From the NCBI GenBank assembly GCA_020402865.1, contig JADBYT010000008.1, forward strand, positions 248,001 to 312,000: a stretch of DNA of 64,000 nt, given 5' to 3'. The notes under the pieces are model-generated. The model ran no database searches. It was not told the DNA's origin and saw only the letters and a list, made by a program, of their open reading frames with translations. This document shows positions 51,430 through 60,313 of the stretch, piece after piece; positions within the stretch are counted from its first letter, which is position 1; each line of letters opens with the position of its first letter. Made by a program: the position numbers and the translations under genes. This DNA comes from Bacteroidota bacterium (GTDB lineage Bacteria; Bacteroidota; Bacteroidia; Palsa-965).

Positions 51430-51738
51430 CTAGGGCACTTTGATTTCCACTTCTACGCCGCTGGGCAGTTCGAGCTTCATCAGGGCGTCAACTGTTTTTG
51501 AAGTTGAGCTGTAGATGTCGAGCAAACGCTTGTAGCTGCAGAGCTGGAACTGTTCGCGCGCTTTCTTGTTGACGTGCGGCGAGCGGAGAACCGTGTAGAT
51601 GCGCTTGTGAGTAGGCAGCGGAATGGGGCCACTTACTACGGCGCCGGTTGATTTAACCGTTTTCACGATCTTCTCGGCCGATTTGTCAACCAGGTTGTAG
51701 TCGTACGACTTCAGTTTGATCCGGATTTTCTGGCTCAT
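51430..51738 (-). CDS. rpsJ: 30S ribosomal protein S10
   Basis: Head protein that also serves as NusE in antitermination. 102 residues: [40 protein letters not shown] and [15 protein letters not shown]. It follows fusA by only 15 bases with no tuf in between, so the str and S10 operons are fused. Confidence 0.99.
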   Translation of the reverse strand: MSQKIRIKLKSYDYNLVDKSAEKIVKTVKSTGAVVSGPIPLPTHKRIYTVLRSPHVNKKAREQFQLCSYKRLLDIYSSTSKTVDALMKLELPSGVEVEIKVP

Positions 51739-51753
51739 GTTATCTGGTTGCGA

Positions 51754-53877
51754 TTATACTTTTTCAGCTTTGTTGCCTTTTGCCTTGGCAATTACTTCAT
51801 CGGAAATATTCCGGGGAGCTTCGGCAAAGTGCGAGAATTCCATGGTAGAAGTAGCACGGCCTGAGGTAATGGTACGCAGGGCGGTTACATAACCAAACAT
51901 TTCCGACAGGGGAACTTTGGCTTTCACTACCTGTGAACCTGCCTTAGAGTCCATACCCTCGATCTGGCCGCGACGCTTGTTAAGGTCACCTACCACATCA
52001 CCCATGTTGGCTTCGGGGGTAATAACTTCTACTTTCATGATCGGCTCCAGAATTACCGGGCGGCATGAGGGCAGCGCCTCACGGTAAGCGGTTTTGGCGC
52101 AGATTTCGAATGACAGTGAGTCAGAGTCAACGTTGTGGTAAGAACCGTCGATCAGACGAACTTTGAGTGTTTCGAGCGGATAACCGGCGAGAACGCCATT
52201 GGTCATTGCAGCGCGGAAACCTTTTTCCACTGCCGGGATAAATTCGCGGGGAATGTTACCGCCGGTAATTTCGTTGATGAACTGGAGACCGCCGTTTTTG
52301 TCGGTAGCATCAAAGTCGGCATCAACCGGGCTGATTACTACTTTGATGTCGGCAAACTTACCACGGCCACCGGTTTGTTTCTTATATACTTCGCGGTGCT
52401 CAGATTCGCCGTTGATGCGTTCTTTGTAGTTTACCTGGGGAGCGCCCTGGTTTACTTCTACTTTGAACTCACGACGGAGACGATCCACGATAATTTCGAG
52501 GTGAAGCTCGCCCATACCGCTGATGATGGTCTGGCCGGTTTCTTCGTCGCTCTTCACACGGAAGGTGGGATCCTCTTCAGAAAGTTTGTTGAGTGCAACA
52601 CCGAGTTTATCGAGGTCGGCCTGTGTTTTGGGCTCGATGGCGAGACCAATAACCGGCTCGGGGAATTGCATGGCTTCGAGTACGATCGGAGCATTTTCAG
52701 CACAGAGCGTATCGCCGGTGCGGATATCTTTAAATCCAACCGCAGCGCCAATATCGCCCGCCTCGATGAAGTCGATGGCGTTCTGTTTGTTGGCGTGCAT
52801 CTGGAAGATACGCGAAATCCGTTCTTTGTTGCCGCTGCGGGTGTTCAGTACATAAGAACCGGCGTCGAGACGACCAGCGTATGCACGGAAGAAAGCGAGA
52901 CGACCAACGAACGGATCGGTAGCAATTTTGAAAGCGAGGGCGGTGAAGGGTTCTTTTACATCGGGACGACGTGAAAGTTCTTCGCCGGTATCGGGATTGG
53001 TTCCTTTGATATTGTCTTTATCGAGCGGCGAAGGCATGAGCGCCATCACGTAGTCGAGCATGGTCTGAACGCCTTTGTTTTTGAAGGCAGAACCACACAA
53101 CATGGGAACGATTTTGTTATGTACGCAGGCCTGACGGAGTGCGGCCAGAATTTCGTCTTCAGAGATTGAGTTGGGATCTTCGAAGAACTTCTCCATGAGT
53201 TTATCGTCGAATTCGGCGATAGCTTCGAGGAGTTTTTCGCGCCATTCCATGGCTTCGTCCATCATGTCGGCCGGAATCGGCACCACATTGAAGGTCATTC
53301 CCTGATCTTTCTCGTTCCACTCGATACCGCGGAAGTTAACGAGGTCAACCACACCTTTAAAGCTTTCTTCAGCACCGATGGGGAGCTGCAGCGGAATGGG
53401 ATTGCCACCGAGAACTTCTTTTACCTGCTTCACTACGTTGAGGAAGTCGGCGCCGGCGCGGTCCATTTTGTTAACGAAGCCGAGGCGGGTAACGTTATAG
53501 TTGTTGGCCAGGCGCCAGTTGGTTTCAGACTGGGGCTCAACACCGTCAACAGCCGAGAACAGGAACACCAGACCATCGAGAACACGCAGTGAACGGTTTA
53601 CCTCAACGGTAAAGTCAACGTGACCCGGAGTATCGATGATATTGATTTTGTACTTCTGATTGCGGTAGTTCCACGAGCAAGAAGTAGCCGCAGAGGTAAT
53701 GGTGATACCGCGCTCCTGCTCCTGAACCATCCAGTCCATGGTAGCGGCGCCGTCGTGTACTTCACCAATTTTGTGGTTTACACCGGTGTAGTACAGAATA
53801 CGTTCTGTGGTGGTGGTTTTGCCGGCGTCGATGTGGGCGGCAATACCGATATTACGGGTAAAACGAAGATCGCTCAT
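51754..53877 (-). CDS. fusA: Elongation factor G
   Basis: GTPase that drives translocation of the ribosome. 707 residues. G1 [20 protein letters not shown]2 [12 protein letters not shown]3 [13 protein letters not shown]4 NKMD and G5 GSAFKNKG are all present. Domain IV follows with its conserved tip. An AAGGA sits about six bases before the ATG, one of few Shine-Dalgarno-like sequences in the cluster. Placed 20 bases after rpsG. Confidence 0.99.
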   Translation of the reverse strand: MSDLRFTRNIGIAAHIDAGKTTTTERILYYTGVNHKIGEVHDGAATMDWMVQEQERGITITSAATSCSWNYRNQKYKINIIDTPGHVDFTVEVNRSLRVLDGLVFLFSAVDGVEPQSETNWRLANNYNVTRLGFVNKMDRAGADFLNVVKQVKEVLGGNPIPLQLPIGAEESFKGVVDLVNFRGIEWNEKDQGMTFNVVPIPADMMDEAMEWREKLLEAIAEFDDKLMEKFFEDPNSISEDEILAALRQACVHNKIVPMLCGSAFKNKGVQTMLDYVMALMPSPLDKDNIKGTNPDTGEELSRRPDVKEPFTALAFKIATDPFVGRLAFFRAYAGRLDAGSYVLNTRSGNKERISRIFQMHANKQNAIDFIEAGDIGAAVGFKDIRTGDTLCAENAPIVLEAMQFPEPVIGLAIEPKTQADLDKLGVALNKLSEEDPTFRVKSDEETGQTIISGMGELHLEIIVDRLRREFKVEVNQGAPQVNYKERINGESEHREVYKKQTGGRGKFADIKVVISPVDADFDATDKNGGLQFINEITGGNIPREFIPAVEKGFRAAMTNGVLAGYPLETLKVRLIDGSYHNVDSDSLSFEICAKTAYREALPSCRPVILEPIMKVEVITPEANMGDVVGDLNKRRGQIEGMDSKAGSQVVKAKVPLSEMFGYVTALRTITSGRATSTMEFSHFAEAPRNISDEVIAKAKGNKAEKV

Positions 53878-53897
53878 TGTGTTCCTTCAACTCAAGA

Positions 53898-54365
53898 TTA
53901 CAGACGGAAGTGCGAGTATGCTTTGTTGGCTTCGGCCATGCGGTGGGTGTCTTCTTTCTTTTTGAAAGCGGCACCTTCTTCTTTCGAAGCGGCAACAATC
54001 TCAGCGGCCAGACGGGCGGGCATTGATTTTTCGTTGCGGCTGCGTGCGTAGCTGATCAGCCATTTGATACCGAGTGCGGTACGGCGCTCGGGGCGGATTT
54101 CCTGGGGAATCTGGAAGGTGGCACCACCTACACGGCGGCTGCGAACTTCCACATTGGGAGTAACGTTGGCAAGTGCTTTCTTCCAGGTTTCGAGACCGTC
54201 CTGTTCGGTGCGCTTGGCAACGATTTCAATCGCATCATAGAAGATGTTATAGGCAGTCGATTTCTTGCCCTGATACATCATATTGTTCACAAAACGCGTA
54301 ACCAGGATATCGTTAAACTTGGGATCCGGGAGCAGAATGCGTTTTTTGGCTCTGGCTTTTCTCAT
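53898..54365 (-). CDS. rpsG: 30S ribosomal protein S7
   Basis: Nucleates the head of the small subunit, contacts E-site tRNA. 155 residues: [27 protein letters not shown]-like region [40 protein letters not shown] and [20 protein letters not shown]. 28 bases after rpsL. In E. coli S7 represses the str operon; not testable here. Confidence 0.98.
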   Translation of the reverse strand: MRKARAKKRILLPDPKFNDILVTRFVNNMMYQGKKSTAYNIFYDAIEIVAKRTEQDGLETWKKALANVTPNVEVRSRRVGGATFQIPQEIRPERRTALGIKWLISYARSRNEKSMPARLAAEIVAASKEEGAAFKKKEDTHRMAEANKAYSHFRL

Positions 54366-54393
54366 GGTTGAGTAAAAATGAAGCGGTCAGCGA

Positions 54394-54801
54394 TTATTTT
54401 TTCTTAGCGCCGGTTTTTGCAGCAGCGCCTGCTTTAGCCTTTTTGGTACCGTATTTAGAACGGCGCTGGTTGCGGCCTTCCACACCAGCGGTATCAAGCG
54501 CACCACGAACGATGTGGTAACGAACACCGGGAAGATCTTTCACACGACCGCCACGAACCAGCACGATTGAGTGCTCCTGGAGGTTGTGTCCTTCACCCGG
54601 AATGTATGCAATAACCTCCACTTTATTGGTCAAACGTACTTTGGCTACTTTACGCAGAGCCGAGTTCGGCTTTTTGGGCGTGGTGGTGTAAACACGGGTG
54701 CAGATTCCGCGTTTTTGCGGGCAGCTATCGAGAGCAGCCGATTTGCTCCGGTTGGGAGCAGAATGGCGGCCTTTGCGCACGAGCTGGAGAATTGTCGGCA
54801 T
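54394..54801 (-). CDS. rpsL: 30S ribosomal protein S12
   Basis: Decoding-site protein and target of streptomycin-resistance mutations. 135 residues: [39 protein letters not shown] and [20 protein letters not shown]. Lys43 and Lys88 carry the wild-type residues, so no classic streptomycin resistance is expected. The last ~15 residues are a Lys/Ala-rich tail. First gene of the cluster, with a leader of about 70 bases. Confidence 0.99.
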   Translation of the reverse strand: MPTILQLVRKGRHSAPNRSKSAALDSCPQKRGICTRVYTTTPKKPNSALRKVAKVRLTNKVEVIAYIPGEGHNLQEHSIVLVRGGRVKDLPGVRYHIVRGALDTAGVEGRNQRRSKYGTKKAKAGAAAKTGAKKK

Positions 54802-54833
54802 GTGAAGTTACTTAATTAGTTGGTTTTCAACAG

Positions 54834-54845
54834 TTTTTGCAAAAA
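54834..54845. repeat. Palindrome in the rpsL leader
   Basis: TTTTTGCAAAAA is a perfect 12-base palindrome located about 33 bases upstream of the rpsL ATG, inside the predicted leader RNA. It may be a protein-binding site or chance AT-rich sequence. Confidence 0.5.
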
Positions 54846-54877
54846 TGTGTTTCCCCTAGTCCAGTTTTTGGGGACGG

Positions 54878-54906
54878 CAAAGGTACTAAATCTTTGATAC
54901 AAACAA
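54878..54906 (-). promoter_or_regulatory. Promoter of the ribosomal cluster
   Basis: On the minus strand TACCTTTG (54885 to 54878) is a full match to the Bacteroidota -7 consensus. TTG (54906 to 54904) lies 18 bases upstream and TTTG (54903 to 54900) 14 bases upstream as -33 candidates. Transcription would start near 54871, 70 bases before the rpsL ATG. I saw no equally good element inside the cluster, though I did not search every spacer exhaustively. Confidence 0.7.
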
Positions 54907-55004
54907 CATGCAGTTAAAATATTTTTTCGGGAAACAATAGCTGATTCTCAGGTGTTTTCTAAATCTCATCCCCTGAACCATTTATTTTATTAACAACGAC
55001 CCGC

Positions 55005-56228
55005 ATGAAAAGCGCCATTCTTGTATTACTTTTTCTCCCTGCCTTTCTCAAGTCCCAAACCACATCTACCATCTACGGCCTCGCCCGCAATTTCAATCCT
55101 GCGCAGGTCTATCTGGCATCCATGCAACCGGGTACGGGGGTGGTCACCGAAATTTCATCTTCATCCATTGCACAGGGCTATGCTCTCAATCCACTTTCGG
55201 CAATTGATCCCGTTAACAATAAGTTTTTCTTCAGTGTGGGTGGGCCTTTCTTGCTTTCAGTTGATATGAACAGCGGACTTGCAGATACGCTTGCGCTGAA
55301 CATACCCGCAGGCACTTATTTCGACCTTATGCAATACAACTGTGCTGATTCATCGCTCTACGGTATTTACCGCACTGTTACTCCGGCCGAACTTTTTTTG
55401 TCGAAGGTGAATGTAAATACCGGCGGATGTACCATTATCTCGCCGGCTTCGGTTGGGCAATCCTATTCACTTACTGCAAAATCAACACTTGATCCGGTAA
55501 ACGGCGTGTTTTACTTTATTGCCGGCTCTAACAACGGAGTTATTCTTACCGGCGTTGATATTGTAACCGGGCTAACCGTTTCGCAAACCGGCATCAGTTT
55601 TACCGGCCCCGGCGAGCATTTTGATATGCTTACCTACAACTGCAACGACGGAATTATGTATGGGATAAGCCGTTCAAGCTCACAGCCTGCTATTTACCCC
55701 GCAATCATCAACCCTGTAACTGGTGTGGTAACCAATCTTTCAAACACATCAATGGGCCAGGGTATCCTGGCCAATGGAATGTCGGAAATTAATCCGTTTA
55801 CAAATGCTTTTCACTTTTTCAACGGCTCGTTTCAATCGTATGACCTGATTACGGGCAATATACTCCCCACCCCTGCGCTGAGCTTTTCCACTCCTCCGGG
55901 CAATGTCTATTTCGATCTGATTGCGCGTGATAATTGCAAATGCTTTTTATCCAATCCCGGCGTAGGCATGGCAGAACCTGAGGGTATAAAACCGATGCGA
56001 GTATTCCCGAATCCGGCGGTTACGGGCACAACGGTTTCATTTACTTTCCCGGCATTGAAAGAAAACGGATGGCTGCAGATAATTGATGTGAATGGGAAAA
56101 CTGTATTTACCACGAATGTAGCACGTCAAACTTCGAATTTTACCCTGAACGATATTCGGCTTGCACCGGGTATTTATCAGGTTTACATTCCTGGTGTTTC
56201 TTCAGGAAGATTTATTATTTTTCAATAA
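55005..56228 (+). CDS. T9SS-exported repeat protein, paralog 1
   Basis: 407 residues with a signal peptide (cleavage near LKSQ). Three internal repeats of roughly 95 residues each end in a related motif: YFDLMQYNCADSSLYGIYR, HFDMLTYNCNDGIMYGISR and the shortened YFDLIARDNCKCFL; each repeat also has a DPVNN or DPVNG-like turn. They would form blades of a small propeller, each with a conserved Cys. The last ~80 residues (MRVFPNPAVTGTTVSFTF, LQIIDVNGKTVFTTN, LAPGIYQVYI) are a type A sorting domain, so the protein leaves through the type IX system. Function unknown. Divergent from the ribosomal cluster, followed ten bases later by its paralog. Confidence 0.78.
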   Translation: MKSAILVLLFLPAFLKSQTTSTIYGLARNFNPAQVYLASMQPGTGVVTEISSSSIAQGYALNPLSAIDPVNNKFFFSVGGPFLLSVDMNSGLADTLALNIPAGTYFDLMQYNCADSSLYGIYRTVTPAELFLSKVNVNTGGCTIISPASVGQSYSLTAKSTLDPVNGVFYFIAGSNNGVILTGVDIVTGLTVSQTGISFTGPGEHFDMLTYNCNDGIMYGISRSSSQPAIYPAIINPVTGVVTNLSNTSMGQGILANGMSEINPFTNAFHFFNGSFQSYDLITGNILPTPALSFSTPPGNVYFDLIARDNCKCFLSNPGVGMAEPEGIKPMRVFPNPAVTGTTVSFTFPALKENGWLQIIDVNGKTVFTTNVARQTSNFTLNDIRLAPGIYQVYIPGVSSGRFIIFQ

Positions 56229-56238
56229 AACTTCTCCG

Positions 56239-57465
56239 ATGAAAAAGCGACTAACTGTGGCTGTGTTTTTTGCAGGGTTACTTAATTGTTTGCAGCTTGC
56301 CGCGCAAAGCCCCACTGTTCTGTATGGTCTTGCTCAAAGTCCGGCCAACGGTTTCTATCTCGCTTCACTTGACCCGACTACCGGCATTGTGAATGAAATT
56401 TCTACAACTCCGATAACCGGAACCGTAGCAAGTTGCTATGCCACAATTGATCCGGTAAACGATGTGTACTATTTCTCCAAGTCAGATTCACTCATCGGTG
56501 TAAGTACAAATACAGGTCAGGTAGTAAGCCGTGTGCGGTATAACCTGCCTCCCAACTATTACTTTGAAATGCCGCATTATAATTGTCGTGATTCGCTGAT
56601 ATACGGGCTGTACCGTAACGGAATGGTAAATCAGTTGAGTATGAAACTGGCTACTATTGATCCTCAGAATGGCAACATCACAATAATTTCACCAAGTTCA
56701 ATCGACTCAGGCATTGTAGCTACAACAAAAGGCTCTCTTGACCCGGATGCAGGCATGTATTTTTTCCAAGGGATAAATGGATACAAAGGGGTTGATATTA
56801 CAACCGGCCTTACGGTAACCTCATGCATACCATCCTATACAGGCCCGGGCAACTACTTTGTATTATCGCTCTGGGATTGTGAAGACACCACAATGTACGG
56901 GCTTAGTATGGATGTGAATGCCGGTTTACTTTATCCGGCTACACTGAATATTCAAACCGGTGCAGTAACGAATATTACACAAACCGGTATTCCCACACAA
57001 GCAGTATATATGTGTGAATCTGAAATCAATTCTTCGTTTGGCTTGTTTCATTACAATGACTTTAACGGATATGTAACTGTAAACAGCACTACGGGTAGTG
57101 TACTCAGCAATGTACCGCTTACCTTTTCGCCTACCAACGGATCCCAGTACTTTGTTCTAGTTGCCCGCGACAACTGCAAGTGTTTTCTTACACCGATAGG
57201 CATTGATGAAATGCAGCCACAAACGCTGATGTTACATTCAGAAAATCCGGTTGCACAGGGAGGAAATATTATTATTGAAATCCCCCCGGGAAACAATGCC
57301 GGACAAATTTCGGTGATTGACATTCACGGAAAAGTAATTCAATTATTACCATTAAATAACATCCAAACACGCATTGAATTTTCTGTTGAAATGGCTCCCG
57401 GATGTTATTTTATAAGGAGTGATAATTCATTACCTGTTAAACTAATAGTAACTACTGCCGATTAA
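56239..57465 (+). CDS. T9SS-exported repeat protein, paralog 2
   Basis: 408 residues from the ATG at 56239 (MKKRLTVAVFFAGLLNCLQ, signal peptide with cleavage near AAQ); an in-frame upstream codon at 56161 lies inside the previous gene. Same plan as its neighbour: YYFEMPHYNCRDSLIYGLYR, NYFVLSLWDCEDTTMYGLSM and QYFVLVARDNCKCFL. The C-terminal domain (QISVIDIHGKVIQLLP, MAPGCYFIRSDN) resembles a sorting domain but the usual PNP of its first strand is replaced by ENPVAQGG, so recognition may be weaker. Tandem duplication of an ancestral gene is clear. Confidence 0.75.
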   Translation: MKKRLTVAVFFAGLLNCLQLAAQSPTVLYGLAQSPANGFYLASLDPTTGIVNEISTTPITGTVASCYATIDPVNDVYYFSKSDSLIGVSTNTGQVVSRVRYNLPPNYYFEMPHYNCRDSLIYGLYRNGMVNQLSMKLATIDPQNGNITIISPSSIDSGIVATTKGSLDPDAGMYFFQGINGYKGVDITTGLTVTSCIPSYTGPGNYFVLSLWDCEDTTMYGLSMDVNAGLLYPATLNIQTGAVTNITQTGIPTQAVYMCESEINSSFGLFHYNDFNGYVTVNSTTGSVLSNVPLTFSPTNGSQYFVLVARDNCKCFLTPIGIDEMQPQTLMLHSENPVAQGGNIIIEIPPGNNAGQISVIDIHGKVIQLLPLNNIQTRIEFSVEMAPGCYFIRSDNSLPVKLIVTTAD

Positions 57466-57565
57466 GCAGAAGATTTGACTTTAAAAAAGTTCAAGCCGCA
57501 TTAACATAAACTTATTTATGTATAAAAACAATCAATAAACCGGTTGCAACTACAATATAATAAAC

Positions 57566-57600
57566 AAGCCTGCCTCTATTCAGAAGCGGGCTTTTTTGTT
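57566..57600 (+). terminator. Rho-independent terminator after the T9SS pair
   Basis: AAGCCTGCCTCT at 57566-57577 pairs with AGAAGCGGGCTT at 57582-57593 (one mismatch, one G-T pair) around the loop ATTC and runs into TTTTTTG. Confidence 0.85.
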
Positions 57601-57614
57601 GTTAATTGGGGTGT

Positions 57615-57664
57615 AATGAACATTTTTCAGGTTGTTGTTTTTGGAACAATGGACATTTTTCAGG
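57615..57664. repeat. 17-base direct repeat
   Basis: AATGAACATTTTTCAGG at 57615-57631 and AATGGACATTTTTCAGG at 57648-57664 differ at one base and start 33 bases apart. Repeated motifs of this kind occur near the ends of some insertion sequences such as the IS21 family; no transposase is present, so this may be a remnant or unrelated binding sites. Confidence 0.7.
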
Positions 57665-57967
57665 CTGCAAATAGCTAAAACCCTTACCATTTAAGGCTTT
57701 GGAGCCAATCAAAACTACGCGGAGAAAGCGTTTCAGCGATTTTGAGTACCATTTTTATCTATTAACCCCATAAACAGGCGTTCCGATACCGAAGGCATTC
57801 TTCCAGACACCCTGCTTTTCCGCAATTTCAAAAGAAAAACTTACTCCCCTTTCAATCAAAAGATTATACAAAAGCGCGAACAAAATCAGTGAATATTTGC
57901 GATATTTTATTAGCAATTGGGAGAAACGCATTTTTGTTCGTTGCTTTGCTTGCTGTTTAACTTACTC

Positions 57968-58717
57968 ATGTCATCATCACCCTTCCAACTTACCGGTAAA
58001 ACAATTCTGGTAACCGGCGCATCGTCAGGCATTGGCCGGCAGGTGTGCATTTCGGCGGCCGCATTTGGTGCCCGTGTTATGCTTAGCGGTCGTAATGAAG
58101 CGAGACTGCACGAAACACTTCAGCAGCTTGACGGCACAAACCACCAATTGTTTGCGGCCGACCTGACACAGGCCGACGACAGAGATACATTGATAAAACA
58201 GCTTCCTGCACTTGATGGATTTGTACACAGTGCGGGCATTGTAAAAGCATTTCCGACCCGATTCATCGATCAGTCGAAATTGACTGAAATGGAGGTTAAT
58301 TTTGAAGCACCGGCCTTGCTTACAGCCGGGCTGATGCGCCAGAAAAAGCTTAACCGGGGTGCGTCGCTGGTTTACCTTTCGTCAATTTCGGGGCAGCATC
58401 CGCCCAAAGGCGGCGCCATGTACGGTGCTTCCAAAGCAGCCCTCGAATCGTATGTAAAAGTGCTTGCCCGCGAAACTGCCGCACAACAAATCAGGGCCAA
58501 CTGCATTTCGCCGGGCATGGTAAAAACTCCGCTTTACGATCAGGTAGAAGAAGAATACTCCAAGCCCGAACTCGATAAACACATGGCGCGCTATCCGCTG
58601 GGCGTGGGCTACCCCGAAGATGTAGCCAATGCGGCTATCTATCTGCTTTCGCCAGCTTCGCGTTGGGTTACCGGAATTAATATTATTTTAGATGGCGGCT
58701 TCCTGCTCGGCGACTAA
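57968..58717 (+). CDS. Short-chain dehydrogenase/reductase
   Basis: 249-residue cytoplasmic NAD(P)-dependent oxidoreductase of the classical SDR type. TILVTGASSGIGRQV carries the TGxxxGIG cofactor loop; the catalytic Ser lies in YLSSISGQH and the Tyr-x3-Lys in YGASKAAL. The C-terminus ITGINI-like WVTGINIILDGGFLLGD is typical of FabG-like enzymes. The start is the ATG at 57968. Its stop overlaps the next ATG by one base, so it belongs to the glycosyltransferase operon, where it may modify a sugar or lipid. Confidence 0.88.
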   Translation: MSSSPFQLTGKTILVTGASSGIGRQVCISAAAFGARVMLSGRNEARLHETLQQLDGTNHQLFAADLTQADDRDTLIKQLPALDGFVHSAGIVKAFPTRFIDQSKLTEMEVNFEAPALLTAGLMRQKKLNRGASLVYLSSISGQHPPKGGAMYGASKAALESYVKVLARETAAQQIRANCISPGMVKTPLYDQVEEEYSKPELDKHMARYPLGVGYPEDVANAAIYLLSPASRWVTGINIILDGGFLLGD

Positions 58718-59640
58718 TGACACAGACCCTTCCTGATATTTCCATTGTAATTCCGGTGTACAACAGCCAGTCAACTCTGCCTGTGTTGTATGCCGAAATT
58801 GAAAAGGCAATGGCCGGACAAAACTGGGAGGTGATCTTTGTGGACGATGGCAGCCGCGATGAAAGCTGGCTGCAGTTACGCAAACTCAAGGAGCTGTATC
58901 CGGCGCATATTATTGCCGTAAGGCTGCGCCGCAATTTCGGGCAGCACAATGCCCTGGCCTGTGGCTTTGGCTTTGCACGCGGAATGCTCACTGTGACCAT
59001 GGACGATGATCTTCAGCATCCGCCGTCTGAAATACCAAAACTTCTGGCATGTGCCGCCGAAACAGGTGCCGATGTGGTGTATGGTCAGTATATCAGCAAA
59101 CAGCACCCCGGCTGGCGAAATGCGGGCAGCTGGATTATGCGCCGCTCCTCAGCCTACGTAACCGGGAAAAACGGAAACGGCAGTTCATTCCGTTTGCTCA
59201 AAACCGATATTGCACAAAAACTCAGTGCGCACATCCAGACAGGCTTCCTTTTTATCGACGAAGTACTGCACTGGTACACCAGCCGCATTGCCAGCACACC
59301 GGTTGAACATCATCCGCGACGCGAAGGAAAATCAACCTACAGCCGCATTAAACTGCTGGCACTTTATACCAATATTGTTATTCATTACACCGCGCTGCCG
59401 CTCAAACTCATGACGTGGATCGGGCTGCTTACTTCGCTGGTTACATTTATTCTCGGTGTGCGGTTTATCTGGATGAAAATTGCGCATGGTTCGGTGCCTG
59501 GATTTACCGCAACCATTGTTGTAATTCTCTTCTCCACCAGCCTGCTTATGTTCTGCATGGGTATTATTGGTCAGTATCTGTATAATCTCTATAAAATGCA
59601 GAACCGCCGTCCCTCCTACTCGGTGGAAGAAATTTTATGA
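58717..59640 (+). CDS. GT2 glycosyltransferase of the polyprenyl-phosphate (GtrB/ArnC/DPM1) type
   Basis: 307 residues. The GT-A domain has IVIPVYNSQSTLPVLYAEIE, FVDDGSRDESW and the metal-binding MDDDLQHPP, with RRNFGQHNALACGFGFARG and EHHPRREGKSTYS typical of transferases that load a sugar onto undecaprenyl phosphate. Two membrane helices near the C-terminus (LMTWIGLLTSLVTFILGV and ATIVVILFSTSLLMFCMGII) anchor it in the inner membrane. It overlaps the SDR gene by one base and is 22 bases before the GNAT gene. Confidence 0.88.
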   Translation: MTQTLPDISIVIPVYNSQSTLPVLYAEIEKAMAGQNWEVIFVDDGSRDESWLQLRKLKELYPAHIIAVRLRRNFGQHNALACGFGFARGMLTVTMDDDLQHPPSEIPKLLACAAETGADVVYGQYISKQHPGWRNAGSWIMRRSSAYVTGKNGNGSSFRLLKTDIAQKLSAHIQTGFLFIDEVLHWYTSRIASTPVEHHPRREGKSTYSRIKLLALYTNIVIHYTALPLKLMTWIGLLTSLVTFILGVRFIWMKIAHGSVPGFTATIVVILFSTSLLMFCMGIIGQYLYNLYKMQNRRPSYSVEEIL

Positions 59641-59662
59641 TACCATTTAATGCCCAACCTGC

Positions 59663-60313
59663 ATGATCATTAATGGTTACGGTGTAACACTGGTACGCAT
59701 CAGGCACGAACACATTGAACTTGTCCGAAACTACCGTAACTCGGAGCGGATACGCTCGTTCATGGAATTCAGGGAAGAAATTACACCCGAAATGCAGGAG
59801 GAATGGTTTTGTAAAATAAACAACCGAAACCATGGTTTTTATTTAATAGAACACGACGGTAAATTTATCGGGATGGTGAACGGACGTGATATTGACTGGG
59901 AGAAAAAAACGACCGGATCGGGCGGAATTTTTATCTGGGATGAAAGCTGGTGGAATACTGCGGTGCCTGTAGCGGCGGTTATGCTGCTCATTGAAATATC
60001 GTTTATCCTTGGTCTTGAATACAATTACATCCGTGTGCTGCGCCACAACACACATGCAATTGATTTTAACCGGCAACTCGGTTATCGGTTACTGCCAGGG
60101 CAGGACGAAGCGGAAAATCAGGAATATCTGCTAACGCGCGAAACCTATTTTGAATCAATGGCAAGTCTGAGGCGGTTTCTGCAAAAACGTTTTGGCACGT
60201 CATTCACCTGCACAATAAGCAATGAGCAGGATGATATGGCACAGCATCTTTTTCAACTGGCCGCCGGTTTTACACCCGAACAGCAGGCACAATTTATTAT
60301 TCAACGCGCATGA
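59663..60313 (+). CDS. GNAT-family acetyltransferase
   Basis: 216 residues. The first 150 are a GNAT fold: GVTLVRIRHEHIELVRNYRN at the start, FYLIEHDGKFIGMVNGRDID as the central strand, and HAIDFNRQLGYR near the end of the domain. Enzymes of this type (for example PseH-like) N-acetylate amino sugars of surface glycans; the neighbours make such a role plausible. The last 60 residues are helical and unrecognised. Its stop overlaps the next start by four bases (ATGA). Confidence 0.8.
   Translation: MIINGYGVTLVRIRHEHIELVRNYRNSERIRSFMEFREEITPEMQEEWFCKINNRNHGFYLIEHDGKFIGMVNGRDIDWEKKTTGSGGIFIWDESWWNTAVPVAAVMLLIEISFILGLEYNYIRVLRHNTHAIDFNRQLGYRLLPGQDEAENQEYLLTRETYFESMASLRRFLQKRFGTSFTCTISNEQDDMAQHLFQLAAGFTPEQQAQFIIQRA

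Larger units (their letters stand above)
57466..57967. other. Intergenic region with terminator and direct repeats
   Basis: About 500 bases with no gene I can support. It holds the terminator of the T9SS pair (57566-57600), a 17-base direct repeat (57615-57631 and 57648-57664) and, near 57892-57899, AATATTTG as a possible -7 element for the following operon. Confidence 0.7.

Noticed and set aside
57615-57664. A complete insertion sequence in the 57.5-58 kb spacer
   Set aside because: No transposase frame and no terminal inverted repeats were found; only the short direct repeat remains.
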